The notes under the pieces: generated by a model
Seen by the model: the letters and a program-made list of their open reading frames with translations, nothing else
The model's database searches: none
Told to the model about the DNA's origin: nothing
Program-made: the position numbers and the translations under genes
Shown here: positions 27,320 to 36,132 of the stretch, in pieces
Layout of the letters: each line of letters opens with the position of its first letter
Position numbering within the stretch: the first letter of the stretch is position 1
Origin: Roseibium sp. HPY-6
GTDB taxonomy: Bacteria; Pseudomonadota; Alphaproteobacteria; Rhizobiales; Stappiaceae
Length of the DNA: 64,000 bases
NCBI RefSeq assembly: GCF_040530035.1
Contig: NZ_JBEWCD010000002.1
Coordinates: 1,116,001 to 1,180,000, forward strand
Direction of reading: 5' to 3'

Positions 27320-28786
27320 TCAACCCTCGCTCTGACGCCGGCGATCATCCGCCTGAGCGTCCAGTAGACCGCGCACGGTTTCAACAAGGTCTGCCTCTTT
27401 GACCGTGATCTGCGCCGGACGGCTTTCGCGCCACGTGATGTTGTCGGTAATTTCTTCCGAAAGCCGTTTGCCTTCGATCAGGTCCTTGATCTGGAGTTCA
27501 CCGACGCCCCGTTCGTCCGATCCCTGAATGATCGCGATCGGACAGTTGCGCCGGTCGGCATATTTCAGCTGGTTGCCGAACTTCTTCCAGTTGCCCTGAT
27601 ACATCTCCGCCCGGATGCCGGCGCTTCTGAGGTCCTGAACCATTTTCTGATAACGGCCGAGCGCATCGACATCGCCATCCATCACCGTGACCAGGACGGG
27701 TGCGACAACATCCGAAGACCCCAGCTTCCCGAGGTTCTTCAAGGCGGTCATCAGCCGCGTAACACCCATGGAAAACCCGGTTGCCGGAACGTCGCGCCCT
27801 GTGAAGCGCTTGACGAGACCGTCATAACGTCCGCCGCCGCCGACCGAACCGAACTGGACGACCTCACCCTTCTCATTGGTGACGTCGAACAGCAATTCGG
27901 CTTCGTAGACAGGGCCGGTATAATACTCAAGGCCGCGCACGACCGACGGATCGATCTTGATGCGGTCTTCTTCGTATCCGCACGCCTTGAACATGGCGGC
28001 CATCGTGTTCAATTCAGCGATGCCATCATTTTCAAGAGAACCGGTGCCCGAGACAAAGTCTGTGATTTTTTCGATCGCGGATGCATCAAGGCCAGCGCCC
28101 TTGGTAAAGTCACCGCTCTCGTCCTTGCGCCCTTCGCCCAGCAACAGGCGCACACCTTCAATGCCAAACTTGTCGAGCTTGTCGATGGCCCGAAGTACCG
28201 TCAGACGGCGCTCGTCATTTTCTTCTCCGCCGAGCCCGATGGACTCCAGAACACCGTCCAGAACCTTCCGGTTGTTGACTCGAATGACATACTGACCGCG
28301 TGCAATGCCGAGCGCCTCCATAGTGTCGGCAAACATCATGCACATTTCCGCATCTGCCTGGACGCCCGGAGCGCCAACTGTATCGGCATCGAACTGCATG
28401 AACTGGCGGAAACGGCCCGGACCCGGTTTTTCGTTCCGGAACACCCACCCGGCACGGTAGGTGCGATAAGGCAGCTGGATCTCGTTGATGTTTTCCGAAA
28501 CGTGGCGCGCAAGCGGAGCTGTCAGGTCGTAACGCAGGCTCATCCACTGGTCGTCTTCGTCCTGTACCGAAAAGACACCGGCATTCGGACGATCGGTGTC
28601 CGGCAGGAATTTTCCGAGGCAATCGGTGAATTCAAAGGCCGGTGTTTCGACCGGGTCAAACCCGTATTTTTCGTAGACAGCGCGGATCCTGCCGATCATC
28701 TCGTCGGTTGCGCGAATGTCGTCGGCAGAGCGGTCAAGAAAGCCCCGCGGCAGGCGGGCCTTCAGTTTATTCGGTTTTTTGGCCAT
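27320..28786 (-). CDS. hisS: Histidyl-tRNA synthetase
   Basis: A 488-residue class II aminoacyl-tRNA synthetase. Motif 2 ([20 protein letters not shown]), the histidine A loop ([15 protein letters not shown]) and motif 3 ([10 protein letters not shown]) are plain, with a C-terminal anticodon-binding domain ([17 protein letters not shown] to about residue 450). ATG at 28786 begins [19 protein letters not shown]; an earlier in-frame start at 28849 is without support. It heads the hisS-hisZ-hisG operon, so tRNA charging and histidine synthesis share a transcript. No T-box or leader peptide was recognised in the upstream gap. Confidence 0.95.
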   Translation of the reverse strand: MAKKPNKLKARLPRGFLDRSADDIRATDEMIGRIRAVYEKYGFDPVETPAFEFTDCLGKFLPDTDRPNAGVFSVQDEDDQWMSLRYDLTAPLARHVSENINEIQLPYRTYRAGWVFRNEKPGPGRFRQFMQFDADTVGAPGVQADAEMCMMFADTMEALGIARGQYVIRVNNRKVLDGVLESIGLGGEENDERRLTVLRAIDKLDKFGIEGVRLLLGEGRKDESGDFTKGAGLDASAIEKITDFVSGTGSLENDGIAELNTMAAMFKACGYEEDRIKIDPSVVRGLEYYTGPVYEAELLFDVTNEKGEVVQFGSVGGGGRYDGLVKRFTGRDVPATGFSMGVTRLMTALKNLGKLGSSDVVAPVLVTVMDGDVDALGRYQKMVQDLRSAGIRAEMYQGNWKKFGNQLKYADRRNCPIAIIQGSDERGVGELQIKDLIEGKRLSEEITDNITWRESRPAQITVKEADLVETVRGLLDAQADDRRRQSEG

Positions 28787-29171
28787 GAAGTCGTCAGATC
28801 CCGGCGAGTTCCTGGCCGATTGCACCAGCAATTTTGCGGCAACCGGCACTCAGACAGTTGCGGTTGTCCTAGACGAAAGCGGGGTTGAGAGCAAGGTTGG
28901 AGAAAAGCGCATAACAGGGCGGGGTTGGAGACCGTGTTTGCCGGAACGCGAAATGGACCTGCCGCTGCCTTGTTTGCATCACACTTGCAGGCAATAGGGG
29001 GCACACCAAGACAAGGATCTGGTCAAAACAGACGTGGAAAGATGAAGGGCAGCAGGCAGGCGGTTTGTCTTTGCTTGTATTTAACCCATGTCAGGTTATG
29101 GTCCGCGCAATTCTGCAGGTGTATATCGCCTGGTGCCCGCCAAGGGCGAAATCGGCGAAAAAGGTTGGAAT
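28787..29171. other. Divergent intergenic region (hisS / GT2)
   Basis: About 385 bases between two divergent operons. It should carry both promoters, but I see no clear operator, hairpin, RNA gene or credible small ORF. The alternative ATG at 29088 for the glycosyltransferase gene lies inside this stretch. Confidence 0.6.
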
Positions 29172-30332
29172 ATGGAAAGCGCAGCCAGCATTGCACAAGG
29201 CATTGAAGACGAGAGCCGGGATGGGGCCCGGCAGCCTCGCGATGCGCGCGCTGCCGAACTGAGCATCATCTTGCCAAGTTTCAACGAGGCCAAGAATATC
29301 CCGATCCTGGTAGGTCTTCTCGATAAAGCGCTTGCCGGTATTGCCTGGGAGGCGATTGTCGTCGACGACAATTCCCCGGATGGAACCACTGAAGTGGCCC
29401 GCTCTATTGCAGGGACCGACCCCCGCATCCGCGTGATCCGAAGGATCGGCAGGCGCGGGCTTTCAGGGGCTTGCATCGAAGGCATTCTGTCGTCTTCCGC
29501 ACCTTATGTCGCCGTGATGGATGCCGACTTGCAGCATGACGAAACCCTGCTACCGAAGATGTTTGAGGCCATCAAATCGGATAAAACAGACCTTGTGGTG
29601 GCCAGCCGCAAAGTCGCTGGTGGCACTGTCGGTGAAGGGCTTTCGGCGATCCGGGCCTGGGGCTCGAACATCGCGAACGGTTTGGCCCAGAAACTTTTGA
29701 ACGTGACCTTGAGCGATCCGATGAGCGGTTTCTTCATGGTGCGCCGGGACAAGGCTGAGGCACTGGCTTCCAAGCTGTCGCCGCAGGGGTTCAAGATCCT
29801 GCTCGATCTCGTGTCCAGTGCGAACGGAACTCTCAAAATCAAGGAACTTCCCTTCACGTTCCGCGAACGCCAACACGGGGAGAGCAAACTGGATACGTTG
29901 GTGACGCTGGACTATTTCGGTCTGCTGCTTTCCAAGTATTTCGGCGATATCGTTTCCACGCGGTTCCTGATGTTCGGCCTCGTCGGGGCAAGCGGCCTGT
30001 TCGTCCATCTTCTGGCCTTGCGTTTTTTCCTTCTCGGGGGACTGGAATTCAACCTCGCACAGACCGCAGCGTCTTTCGTTGCGATGACCTCGAACTTCTT
30101 CCTGAACAATCAGCTGACATATCGCGACCGGCGCTTGCGCGGTTTCAGGGCTTTGATCGGCCTCTTGACCTTCTATGCCGTCTGCTCGGTGGGCGTGCTG
30201 GCAAATGTCGGCGTCGCCAACCTGATCTATGCAGATCCGGCCTATTGGTGGCTGGCCGGCACGGCTGGTGCGGTCATGGGGGCTGTGTGGAACTATGCCG
30301 CGAGCTCTGCGCTCACATGGCGGAAGTCCTGA
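29172..30332 (+). CDS. GT2 glycosyltransferase with GtrA domain (DPM1-like)
   Basis: A 386-residue membrane protein. The N-terminal GT2 domain (about 25-260) has LSIILPSFNEAKNIPILV, the metal-binding DADLQHDETLLPKMF, and dolichol/polyprenol-phosphate mannosyltransferase-like features; the C-terminal GtrA domain (about 265-386) has four membrane helices. Such GT2-GtrA proteins load a sugar on undecaprenyl phosphate at the inner membrane for use by a periplasmic GT. The next gene encodes just such a GT39 enzyme. ATG at 29172 follows AAGG; ATG at 29088 is an alternative with no ribosome site. Together with the next two genes it forms a three-gene glycan-modification unit. Confidence 0.85.
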   Translation: MESAASIAQGIEDESRDGARQPRDARAAELSIILPSFNEAKNIPILVGLLDKALAGIAWEAIVVDDNSPDGTTEVARSIAGTDPRIRVIRRIGRRGLSGACIEGILSSSAPYVAVMDADLQHDETLLPKMFEAIKSDKTDLVVASRKVAGGTVGEGLSAIRAWGSNIANGLAQKLLNVTLSDPMSGFFMVRRDKAEALASKLSPQGFKILLDLVSSANGTLKIKELPFTFRERQHGESKLDTLVTLDYFGLLLSKYFGDIVSTRFLMFGLVGASGLFVHLLALRFFLLGGLEFNLAQTAASFVAMTSNFFLNNQLTYRDRRLRGFRALIGLLTFYAVCSVGVLANVGVANLIYADPAYWWLAGTAGAVMGAVWNYAASSALTWRKS

Positions 30333-30351
30333 CAACCGGGCAGTAGACAGC

Positions 30352-31842
30352 GTGGCAAAAACAGAAGATCTGCCGTTTTTTCTCCGGCCGGTAGGGCTGG
30401 TGCTGATCGTCGGGCTTCTGACGGTGATCAAGCTGTTTGCAGCCGCCAACGCCTATATCGTTGAGGACGAGGCGTACTACAGGCTATGGGGTCTTTTTCC
30501 GGCGCTGAGCTATTATGACCACCCGCCGATGATCGGCTGGTGGATTGCCGCGGGACAGGCGCTCTTCGGCGATACCGTCTTTGCCTTGCGGGTGCTGGTA
30601 GTCACGTCCGGTCTCGTCGGCTCTCTCGCGCTCTGGCGGACGGCCACGATCTTCTTCGATCGACGCATCGCCGGCTGGGCGGTTCTTTTCCTCAACACCA
30701 GCCTCCTGATCGGGGTTGGCGGGATTCTTGCCACTCCGGATGCCCCTTCAGTCGTCTTCTGGGGCCTGACCCTTTGGGCGCTTGCCGAACTCTCCGTTTC
30801 GAAAAATCCGTATTGGTGGCTGCTGGTCGGACTGATGGCTGGCCTTGGCCTCTTGTCCAAGTATTCGCTCCTGTTCCTGGGAGCGGGCATTGTCTTTTGG
30901 CTCGTTTGGGTGCCGGAAGCCCGCCGCTGGTTCGGCACCTGGCAATTATGGGCGGGTGGCATCATCGCGCTCATTTGTTTCTCTCCGGTTCTCTACTGGA
31001 ACCACCTGCATGAGTGGGCGAGTTTCTACAAGCAATTCGGCCGCGCAGGCAGCGGTGGTTTCACGGCCAAATTTATCTTTGAGTTTCTGGGTGCGCTCGT
31101 CGGGTTGTTGAACCCTTTGATCGCGATACTGGCCGCCGCGGGAGGCGCAATGCTCTTCAAGTCAGTCCGCGCGAGAGAAAATGCCGCGTCCCTGATATTG
31201 CTCACGACTCTGCCGTTTCTTCTCTATCTGACCTATCACTCGCTGCATTCCCGCGTTCAGGCCAACTGGCCCGCGCCGCTCTTCCCCGCCTTTGCCATGA
31301 TGGCGGCGGTCTTTGTCGGATCCTTGCGGCCCGACCAGCAGTTCTGGCGGAAAGTCGCCGTTGCCGGTGCTGGCCTTGGAATTTTGGTCGCCGTCCTGGT
31401 TCAGTCTCATGCCGTTTGGACATTCACCGGCCAATTTGCGCGCAAGGATCCGACCTTCCAGTTGCGCGGTTGGCAAGAGATAAAAGCTTCGGTGAAGCAG
31501 TTGGCTGAACAGGAAGATGCAGCATACATCCTGACCATGAGCTATGGCCTCAACGGACAAGTCGATTTTCTGATGAAGGATACCTTGCCCGTTATTCAGG
31601 TGACCGAACGCATACGATACATCATGATGCCGGATCCGGATGAGACCCTCTTTCAGCAGCCGGGCCTCTACATCACCGAAAAGCGCCGCGACAAGTCGGG
31701 TGATCTGGAAAAGTCATTTGAAACGGTTGAGGAACTCGCCGTGCTGGAGCGCAAGGTGAAGGGTGTGCCTCTGGAAGAGCTGGTCGTCTACAAGGTTGAC
31801 GGTCTGAAGGGACCGGTTTTTGAGCCTTTGGTGCTCCGCTAA
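30352..31842 (+). CDS. GT39 family membrane glycosyltransferase (ArnT-like)
   Basis: A 496-residue inner-membrane glycosyltransferase with about a dozen membrane helices and the GT39/ArnT first periplasmic loop (VEDEAYYRLWG with acidic DE, then YYDHPPMIGWW). It is expected to move a sugar from a polyprenyl-phosphate donor to lipid A, lipoprotein or another acceptor in the periplasm. The start is GTG at 30352, 19 bases after the GT2 stop; earlier codons in the same frame overlap the GT2 gene. The acceptor cannot be determined from sequence. Confidence 0.82.
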   Translation: MAKTEDLPFFLRPVGLVLIVGLLTVIKLFAAANAYIVEDEAYYRLWGLFPALSYYDHPPMIGWWIAAGQALFGDTVFALRVLVVTSGLVGSLALWRTATIFFDRRIAGWAVLFLNTSLLIGVGGILATPDAPSVVFWGLTLWALAELSVSKNPYWWLLVGLMAGLGLLSKYSLLFLGAGIVFWLVWVPEARRWFGTWQLWAGGIIALICFSPVLYWNHLHEWASFYKQFGRAGSGGFTAKFIFEFLGALVGLLNPLIAILAAAGGAMLFKSVRARENAASLILLTTLPFLLYLTYHSLHSRVQANWPAPLFPAFAMMAAVFVGSLRPDQQFWRKVAVAGAGLGILVAVLVQSHAVWTFTGQFARKDPTFQLRGWQEIKASVKQLAEQEDAAYILTMSYGLNGQVDFLMKDTLPVIQVTERIRYIMMPDPDETLFQQPGLYITEKRRDKSGDLEKSFETVEELAVLERKVKGVPLEELVVYKVDGLKGPVFEPLVLR

Positions 31843-31948
31843 CGGTCAGCTTACCTATCAAACAGCTCTATTTGAGACTTGCAAAGCCACTTCGAATGCC
31901 GCAGGGAAAAGGCAGAAGACTGATTCACCTGCCTGCCTGTCGGATTAT

Positions 31949-32746
31949 ATGAAGCGAATTACACTCGGTGCACTGGACTACGGTCTCGCCTTTGGCGTTG
32001 ACCGCGCTCTGCGCGATCTGGCCGAACATGGCCGTTTGAGTGCAGTGGGCGCGCTGGTGACGACCGAGCTCTGGCCGCGCGAGTTCAGACCTTTGCAGGA
32101 AGTCGCCGACACGGTCGGCAAGCAGGTTCTCTTTGGAATCACGTTGGCGTTCAGCGGCGACAGGGTCGCGCCGGTCAGCACGCGCATGCAGGACATTTAC
32201 GGTGAGCGCATGCTCACGCGGGAGCAAATCAACAGGAGAGCTTTCTTCAGACTTTTGCCTGATGAGCTTTTGTTTGAAGAATCGCTTGCACAGCTCGCGC
32301 GCTACAGCGTGCTGATGCAGCGTCCGCCGGATTTCGTGGCCGTTCGCGAGGGTCTTTTGGCTCGAATGTCACTTGCCAGGATCGTGTTCAAGGCAATCGA
32401 TCGCGCAGATTTCGAAACGCCGCCACTGGTGATTTCTCCGGTGCGGTCCGGGTTCAAGACCTTGCGGCTGGCGCGTGTTGCCAAGTCCTACAATCTGCAA
32501 GTGCTGCCCAAGGGCAACCCGTTGCCGCAGACCAGTGATGTTGAAGAACTGCAGGGTTTGTTGCTCAACCATTTCGACGGCATGAGCGACCGGAGTTTTG
32601 TTGCGGCGATCCCGGGAAAATCGGATGACAGGCTGATGCGGAACGAGCCTCGCAAAAAAATTGCCATACGTGAATGTCAGTATGAAGTGCTCAAAAGCAC
32701 GCGGTTTTTTCAAACGCTCGATCGGAAAGACGTGTTTTTGAACTGA
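31949..32746 (+). CDS. ChbG/YdjC (HpnK)-like protein, probably inactive
   Basis: A 265-residue protein resembling the YdjC/ChbG/HpnK deacetylase family in overall pattern (GVDRALRDLAEHGRLSAVGA near the N-terminus; RPPDFVAVREGLLAR in the middle). The usual metal ligands look lost: the ADDYG-type Asp pair is GALDYG, GLHxTL is GITLAF, and the FVDGHQHVH-type motif is FVAVREG. If so, it is a pseudo-enzyme that may act as a scaffold or binding partner. It lies 107 bases after the GT39 gene, matching the GT2-GT39-ChbG order seen in some rhizobial relatives. ATG at 31949 is the first start that gives the family N-terminus. Confidence 0.65.
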   Translation: MKRITLGALDYGLAFGVDRALRDLAEHGRLSAVGALVTTELWPREFRPLQEVADTVGKQVLFGITLAFSGDRVAPVSTRMQDIYGERMLTREQINRRAFFRLLPDELLFEESLAQLARYSVLMQRPPDFVAVREGLLARMSLARIVFKAIDRADFETPPLVISPVRSGFKTLRLARVAKSYNLQVLPKGNPLPQTSDVEELQGLLLNHFDGMSDRSFVAAIPGKSDDRLMRNEPRKKIAIRECQYEVLKSTRFFQTLDRKDVFLN

Positions 32747-32785
32747 AAATCGGCTGACTTCGCGCGAATTTGAACTGCGGAACGA

Positions 32786-32818
32786 AAAAACGGCTCTGCG
32801 GGGAACAGAGCCGTTTTT
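32786..32818 (+). terminator. Rho-independent terminator after the GT2-GT39-ChbG unit
   Basis: AAAAACGGCTCTG (32786-32798) and CAGAGCCGTTTTT (32806-32818) form a 13-bp perfect stem with a 7-base loop and a T-tract. It lies 40 bases after the ChbG-like stop and ends the three-gene unit. Confidence 0.93.
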
Positions 32819-32963
32819 CGTGGAGGTCAGGAAGGGGGGAGGGGCGGCCCCGCTTCCATGACTTATGATATAGGTATTTTTTTCTTGAACGCACGTGATG
32901 GAAATCACAGGATTGCGTGTGGGATCAATTTTATGTCGTGAACGTCCTTGGCAGGGGGTAGGT

Positions 32964-33653
32964 GTGGCAGAAATAAAAGACTTCTTGAAAAACAGCTTTT
33001 CGTTGGAAGGGCTTGAGCCGGAATTGGCAGTTGGGCTATCGCGTCTTGCCCGTCCCATGAAGATCGCGGCCGGGACGATCCTGTTCGAAAACGGCGATCC
33101 CGGGAATGGTTGTTATGCTGTTTTGGAAGGGTCGCTGAAAGTGTCTCTGCTTTCCGTCGAGGGTGATGAACAGCTTCTGGCGGTTCTGGGGCCGGGTGAT
33201 CTGGTGGGAGAACTGGCGCTGCTGGACGGCCGTCCACGCTCGGCGACGGTCAGCGCCTTGAAGGAAGCGCAGCTTGCATTCATCGACAAGGCTGCATTCC
33301 AGAGGTTTTCCGATGAACACCCTGCCGTTTACCGGCACATGCTGTCGATTGTCGGCAAACGTTTGCGGCATGCCAACGACGTTCTGGCGGCCAGATCGTT
33401 CCTGCCGCTGCCCGGGCGCGTGGCGCAGACCCTGTTGCAGTTGTCCGAGACCTTCGGAAAACCGCTGGACGACGGACGAACCCTCATTCACTACAAGCTC
33501 AGCCAGGCGGATATCGCCAACATGGCCGGCGCAGCCCGCGAAAACGTCAGCCGTGTCCTGAACGACTGGAAACGGTCCGGCACCATCAGCCGGATATCCG
33601 GTTATTACTGCCTTGAGGATCTCGCGTTTCTGGAGCAGGCGGCAACGCTTTGA
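32964..33653 (+). CDS. Crp/Fnr-family regulator
   Basis: A 229-residue Crp/Fnr transcription factor with a cyclic-nucleotide-binding-like sensor domain (GTILFENGDPGNGCYAVLEG, GPGDLVGELALLDGRPRSAT) and a C-terminal winged helix (LSQADIANMAGAARENVSRV) containing the E-x-x-S-R DNA contact pattern that in FNR/DNR reads TTGAT half-sites. No N-terminal Cys cluster is present, so it is not an oxygen-sensing FNR; a cAMP or other ligand, or haem, is possible. The start is GTG at 32964 with AGGGGG before it; the ORF-wide start at 32895 lacks support. It is convergent with nsrR. Confidence 0.85.
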   Translation: MAEIKDFLKNSFSLEGLEPELAVGLSRLARPMKIAAGTILFENGDPGNGCYAVLEGSLKVSLLSVEGDEQLLAVLGPGDLVGELALLDGRPRSATVSALKEAQLAFIDKAAFQRFSDEHPAVYRHMLSIVGKRLRHANDVLAARSFLPLPGRVAQTLLQLSETFGKPLDDGRTLIHYKLSQADIANMAGAARENVSRVLNDWKRSGTISRISGYYCLEDLAFLEQAATL

Positions 33654-33799
33654 TCTGCTGTTTTCGAAAATACGTGCTGTTATGACCGGCAATGACAAGT
33701 GCCGGTTGCGAACGTGTCATCTCCACGGGGGTGACATACCCGACCGGCGGAATTGCCGGATATCGCTTTCTTCCGTCCAGTCGCGGGAACGCCTGAAAA

Positions 33800-34222
33800 C
33801 TATCCGGGCAAAGCCGCGCGCTGCGTTCCCGCCAGGATCGTTGCCAGTGTTTCCGTGTTTAAGCTGTCGAGAAAAGCGTCGGAGGCGCGCGCCATGGCCC
33901 CTTTGAGTGCGCAGCGCGGCAGAAACGCACAAACGGTCGCTTCCGGCTTCAAACAGGCGACCACGCCCAGGTCCGGTTCGATCAGCCGGACGACATCGCC
34001 GAGACGAATCGCATCCGGCGACCGGCCCAGACGGATGCCGCCTCCACGACCGCGCGTTGTTTCGAGGTAGCCATTGCGTCCCAACTGCGCGACGATTTTC
34101 ATGACATGCGACTTGGCCAGACCAAGTTCCGTGCTGAGCCTGTCGACGGTCTGGGGGCTCTCCGACTGACCTGTGGCCATCAGAATTCTCAAGGCAAAAT
34201 CACTGGCCTGACTGAGGCGCAT
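33800..34222 (-). CDS. nsrR: NsrR-type Rrf2 regulator
   Basis: A 140-residue Rrf2-family repressor with an N-terminal winged helix (MRLSQASDFALRILMATGQ, AKSHVMKIVAQLGRNGYLE, GRGGGIRLG) and three cysteines in the C-x7-C-x5-C pattern (ACLKPEATVCAFLPRC) that hold a nitric-oxide-sensitive Fe-S cluster in NsrR. ATG at 34222 is used; ATG at 34246 is possible. It is divergent from a truncated haemoglobin gene, and an NsrR-like operator lies between, both supporting NO sensing. Confidence 0.85.
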   Translation of the reverse strand: MRLSQASDFALRILMATGQSESPQTVDRLSTELGLAKSHVMKIVAQLGRNGYLETTRGRGGGIRLGRSPDAIRLGDVVRLIEPDLGVVACLKPEATVCAFLPRCALKGAMARASDAFLDSLNTETLATILAGTQRAALPG

Positions 34223-34237
34223 GGCAGGGTCCCATAA

Positions 34238-34256
34238 AACATTCATTTGAGATGTT
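34238..34256. promoter_or_regulatory. Candidate NsrR autoregulatory site
   Basis: AACATTCATTTGAGATGTT is an imperfect dyad with AACAT/ATGTT ends, just upstream of the chosen nsrR start. It resembles a shortened NsrR half-site pair, so autoregulation is plausible. Confidence 0.4.
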
Positions 34257-34284
34257 GATTTTAACTGCGGCATGTGGCATTTAA

Positions 34285-34307
34285 AAGATGCATTTTAAAT
34301 GAATGTT
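34285..34307. promoter_or_regulatory. NsrR operator upstream of truncated haemoglobin gene
   Basis: The left half AAGATGCATTT (34285-34295) matches the published NsrR half-site pattern as I recall it, and the right half AAATGAATGTT (34297-34307) matches in about 8 of 11 positions. It lies 12 bases upstream of the truncated haemoglobin ATG at 34320, suiting repression released by nitric oxide. Confidence 0.72.
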
Positions 34308-34319
34308 ATGGAGAGAGTG

Positions 34320-34823
34320 ATGGAAAGTCCCATATCCGGTGCCGACAGATACAAGCTCAGCCCTCGTCCGGTCTCAGATACAGGAGATCGGCTGCGCCGG
34401 TATGAGACGGTAGATGTGCACGCGATCCAGGTCATGGTTCATACGTTCTACAGATGCATTCGTGAGCATCCGCGGCTGGGTGACATCTTCAACAAGCGGC
34501 TGGATGGCAAATGGGAAGATCATCTGCCGAAGATGGAGGCCTTCTGGCAGTCGGTTCTGCTGAAGAACGGCGCGTACAAAGGCAAACCGGTACCTGCTCA
34601 TTTGAAACTGAAAGAGGTCGTCAGTTCGGACTATGCGGACTGGCTGTCTGTGTTCCGTCCGGTTGTGCGCGAACTCTTCGTACCGGAAATCGCCGACGAG
34701 ATTATTGCCGTTGCCGAACGGATCGCACAGAGCCTCTGGCTCGCGACATTCGGGCATGCGGGTTCCATGCCTCCTCCTGAATTGACATCGCAACACTCTG
34801 AATGGAGCGGAGCATGCTGGTAG
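34320..34823 (+). CDS. Group III truncated haemoglobin
   Basis: A 167-residue globin of the truncated family, group III type. The helical core is at about residues 35-145 (VMVHTFYRCIREHPRLGDIF, KMEAFWQSVLLKNGAYKG) with the proximal His in PAHLKL. Such proteins bind NO or O2 and help detoxify nitric oxide in the cytoplasm. Of three clustered ATGs, the one at 34320 has GGAG 6 bases upstream. Regulation by the adjacent NsrR is likely. Its stop overlaps the next small gene by 10 bases. Confidence 0.82.
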   Translation: MESPISGADRYKLSPRPVSDTGDRLRRYETVDVHAIQVMVHTFYRCIREHPRLGDIFNKRLDGKWEDHLPKMEAFWQSVLLKNGAYKGKPVPAHLKLKEVVSSDYADWLSVFRPVVRELFVPEIADEIIAVAERIAQSLWLATFGHAGSMPPPELTSQHSEWSGACW

Positions 34824-35035
34824 CAATTGTTCTTTTGGCGGAAGCCCTCGTGGTCGTCTGGTTCACCGTGTTCACGCTGATGCTGACATCGATGTATCTG
34901 GATTCCAAAGACCTGCCCCTGCCGAAACTCGATATTGCCGGACGGACACTGATCGGCAGCGCTAAACTTGCCTTTTTCGCCGGTATGGCAGCACTCGTCG
35001 TCCTGACCGTGTTTGAGATGCCGGTGTTCAGCTAG
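34814..35035 (+). CDS. Small membrane protein in the NsrR-linked unit
   Basis: A 73-residue protein with two membrane helices (about residues 2-26 and 50-70) joined by a short loop with MYLDSKDLPLPKLDIAG. No family recognised. It overlaps the end of the truncated haemoglobin gene by 10 bases and is probably co-transcribed and translationally coupled. ATG at 34814 fits a GGAG about 6 bases upstream; ATG at 34802 is also possible. Confidence 0.68.
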   Translation: MLVAIVLLAEALVVVWFTVFTLMLTSMYLDSKDLPLPKLDIAGRTLIGSAKLAFFAGMAALVVLTVFEMPVFS

Positions 35036-35047
35036 AAAGGAAAACGT

Positions 35048-35152
35048 ATGTCGGTCTCGAAATTCCTACCACGCGGCCTGCCGATCCTCCTGATCTGGAT
35101 TGCCGCGCCACTTCCGCTGTGGATCATGGCGATCCTGATGCTGGTGATCTGA
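35048..35152 (+). CDS. 34-residue single-helix membrane protein
   Basis: A very short gene with an ATG at 35048, AAAGGA about 6 bases upstream, and a stop at 35150-35152. The product is MSVSKFLPRGLPILLI followed by a second hydrophobic stretch ending AILMLVI, so basically one long membrane helix. It starts 12 bases after the previous small membrane gene, in the same unit as the truncated haemoglobin. No family is known to me. The ribosome site, hydrophobic bias and operon position support it being real. Confidence 0.6.
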   Translation: MSVSKFLPRGLPILLIWIAAPLPLWIMAILMLVI

Positions 35153-35218
35153 CAAGAAGAGCTTGTGATCTGCCTGTCTCCCGTTAGTCTTTTCATGACT
35201 TGTAACGGAGGAGTAAGC

Positions 35219-35605
35219 GTGAGCAACGAAGAGGACAAGCCGTCGGGCGAATTGACCCTTCGCACAATGGCGATGCCGGCTGACACGAACGCGGCCGGAG
35301 ACATCTTCGGAGGTTGGGTGTTGTCGCAAATGGACCTTGCCGGAGGGATCGCTGCCGGTCAGCGGGCCGAGGGCAGGGTGGTGACCATCGCTGTCGACCG
35401 GATGAAGTTTATCCGCCCGGTTCACGTCGGAGACGTTTTGTGCGTCTACACCGATGTCGTCAAGGTTGGAAACACATCAATGGAAATCAGGCTCGAAGCC
35501 TGGGCGCTTCGGCACCGCTACGGCCACCGTGAAAAGGTAACGGAAGCTCATTTCACCTTCGTATCGGTTGACGATGGCGGGCGGCCACGCCCCGTGCCCA
35601 ATTGA
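35219..35605 (+). CDS. Acyl-CoA thioesterase (YciA-like hotdog fold)
   Basis: A 128-residue hotdog-fold thioesterase. The family motif ADTNAAGDIFGGWVLSQMDL carries the active-site Asp and the HotDog helix; VDRMKFIRPVHVGDVLCVYT is the matching strand region. YciA-like enzymes hydrolyse short and medium acyl-CoA, recycling CoA. The start is GTG at 35219 following GGAGGAG. It lies 66 bases after the micro-membrane gene and may be the last member of that unit, but its link to NO defence is unproven. Confidence 0.85.
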   Translation: MSNEEDKPSGELTLRTMAMPADTNAAGDIFGGWVLSQMDLAGGIAAGQRAEGRVVTIAVDRMKFIRPVHVGDVLCVYTDVVKVGNTSMEIRLEAWALRHRYGHREKVTEAHFTFVSVDDGGRPRPVPN

Positions 35606-35618
35606 GCACGAGCTGAGA

Positions 35619-35921
35619 TCAAGGCTCACGTCTGTTCAGGATATCTGCAAACAGGTCTTCGTCGAGCGCACTGGTGCAGCCGCAAGCCCAAAGTTGTAAC
35701 AGGTTCTGTAGGCGGTCGATCCGCTGCTCCCGCGACAAGGGCGCTTTGTGCCTCGGAAGACCGCCAATGATCCTCCGGCTCTTGATGCGCATCATCACGC
35801 AGTCTTCAGCAGCCTTCAGCCAGACAGTCGTATCGGCGAAAGTTGCTTTCACCGCCTGGTGGTGTTCGACAAGGAACGCCGCTCGTCCGGAAATAGGCTC
35901 ACTCAACAAAAAATCCTCCAT
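35619..35921 (-). CDS. Unrecognised small protein
   Basis: A 100-residue protein of unknown family (MEDFLLSEPISGRAAFLVEH, then a basic KSRRIIGGLPRHKAPLSREQ segment). No membrane helix or signal peptide is seen. ATG at 35921 is used; a TTG at 35951 has no ribosome site. It is convergent with the thioesterase with a 13-base gap. It may be an authentic conserved hypothetical protein, but I cannot support a function. Confidence 0.5.
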   Translation of the reverse strand: MEDFLLSEPISGRAAFLVEHHQAVKATFADTTVWLKAAEDCVMMRIKSRRIIGGLPRHKAPLSREQRIDRLQNLLQLWACGCTSALDEDLFADILNRREP

Positions 35922-36132
35922 CGGTTTCCCGAGGAGGACTGGCGCATGCAATCAAACCGCTTTGTTGCCGGAACGCCTCTTTGAGGTTCCATCCGGCCGC
36001 ATCCCTGTTGCGGAAACCACCTTGCCCGGTTTGGCAGGTTGGCGAGGGCGCCAGCCCTTCTCTTGATGATGAGGGGCTTATGACATGACTTTTTCTGCTT
36101 TGCAAGCTACCCGCAAAAAGTTGATTTCGTCC

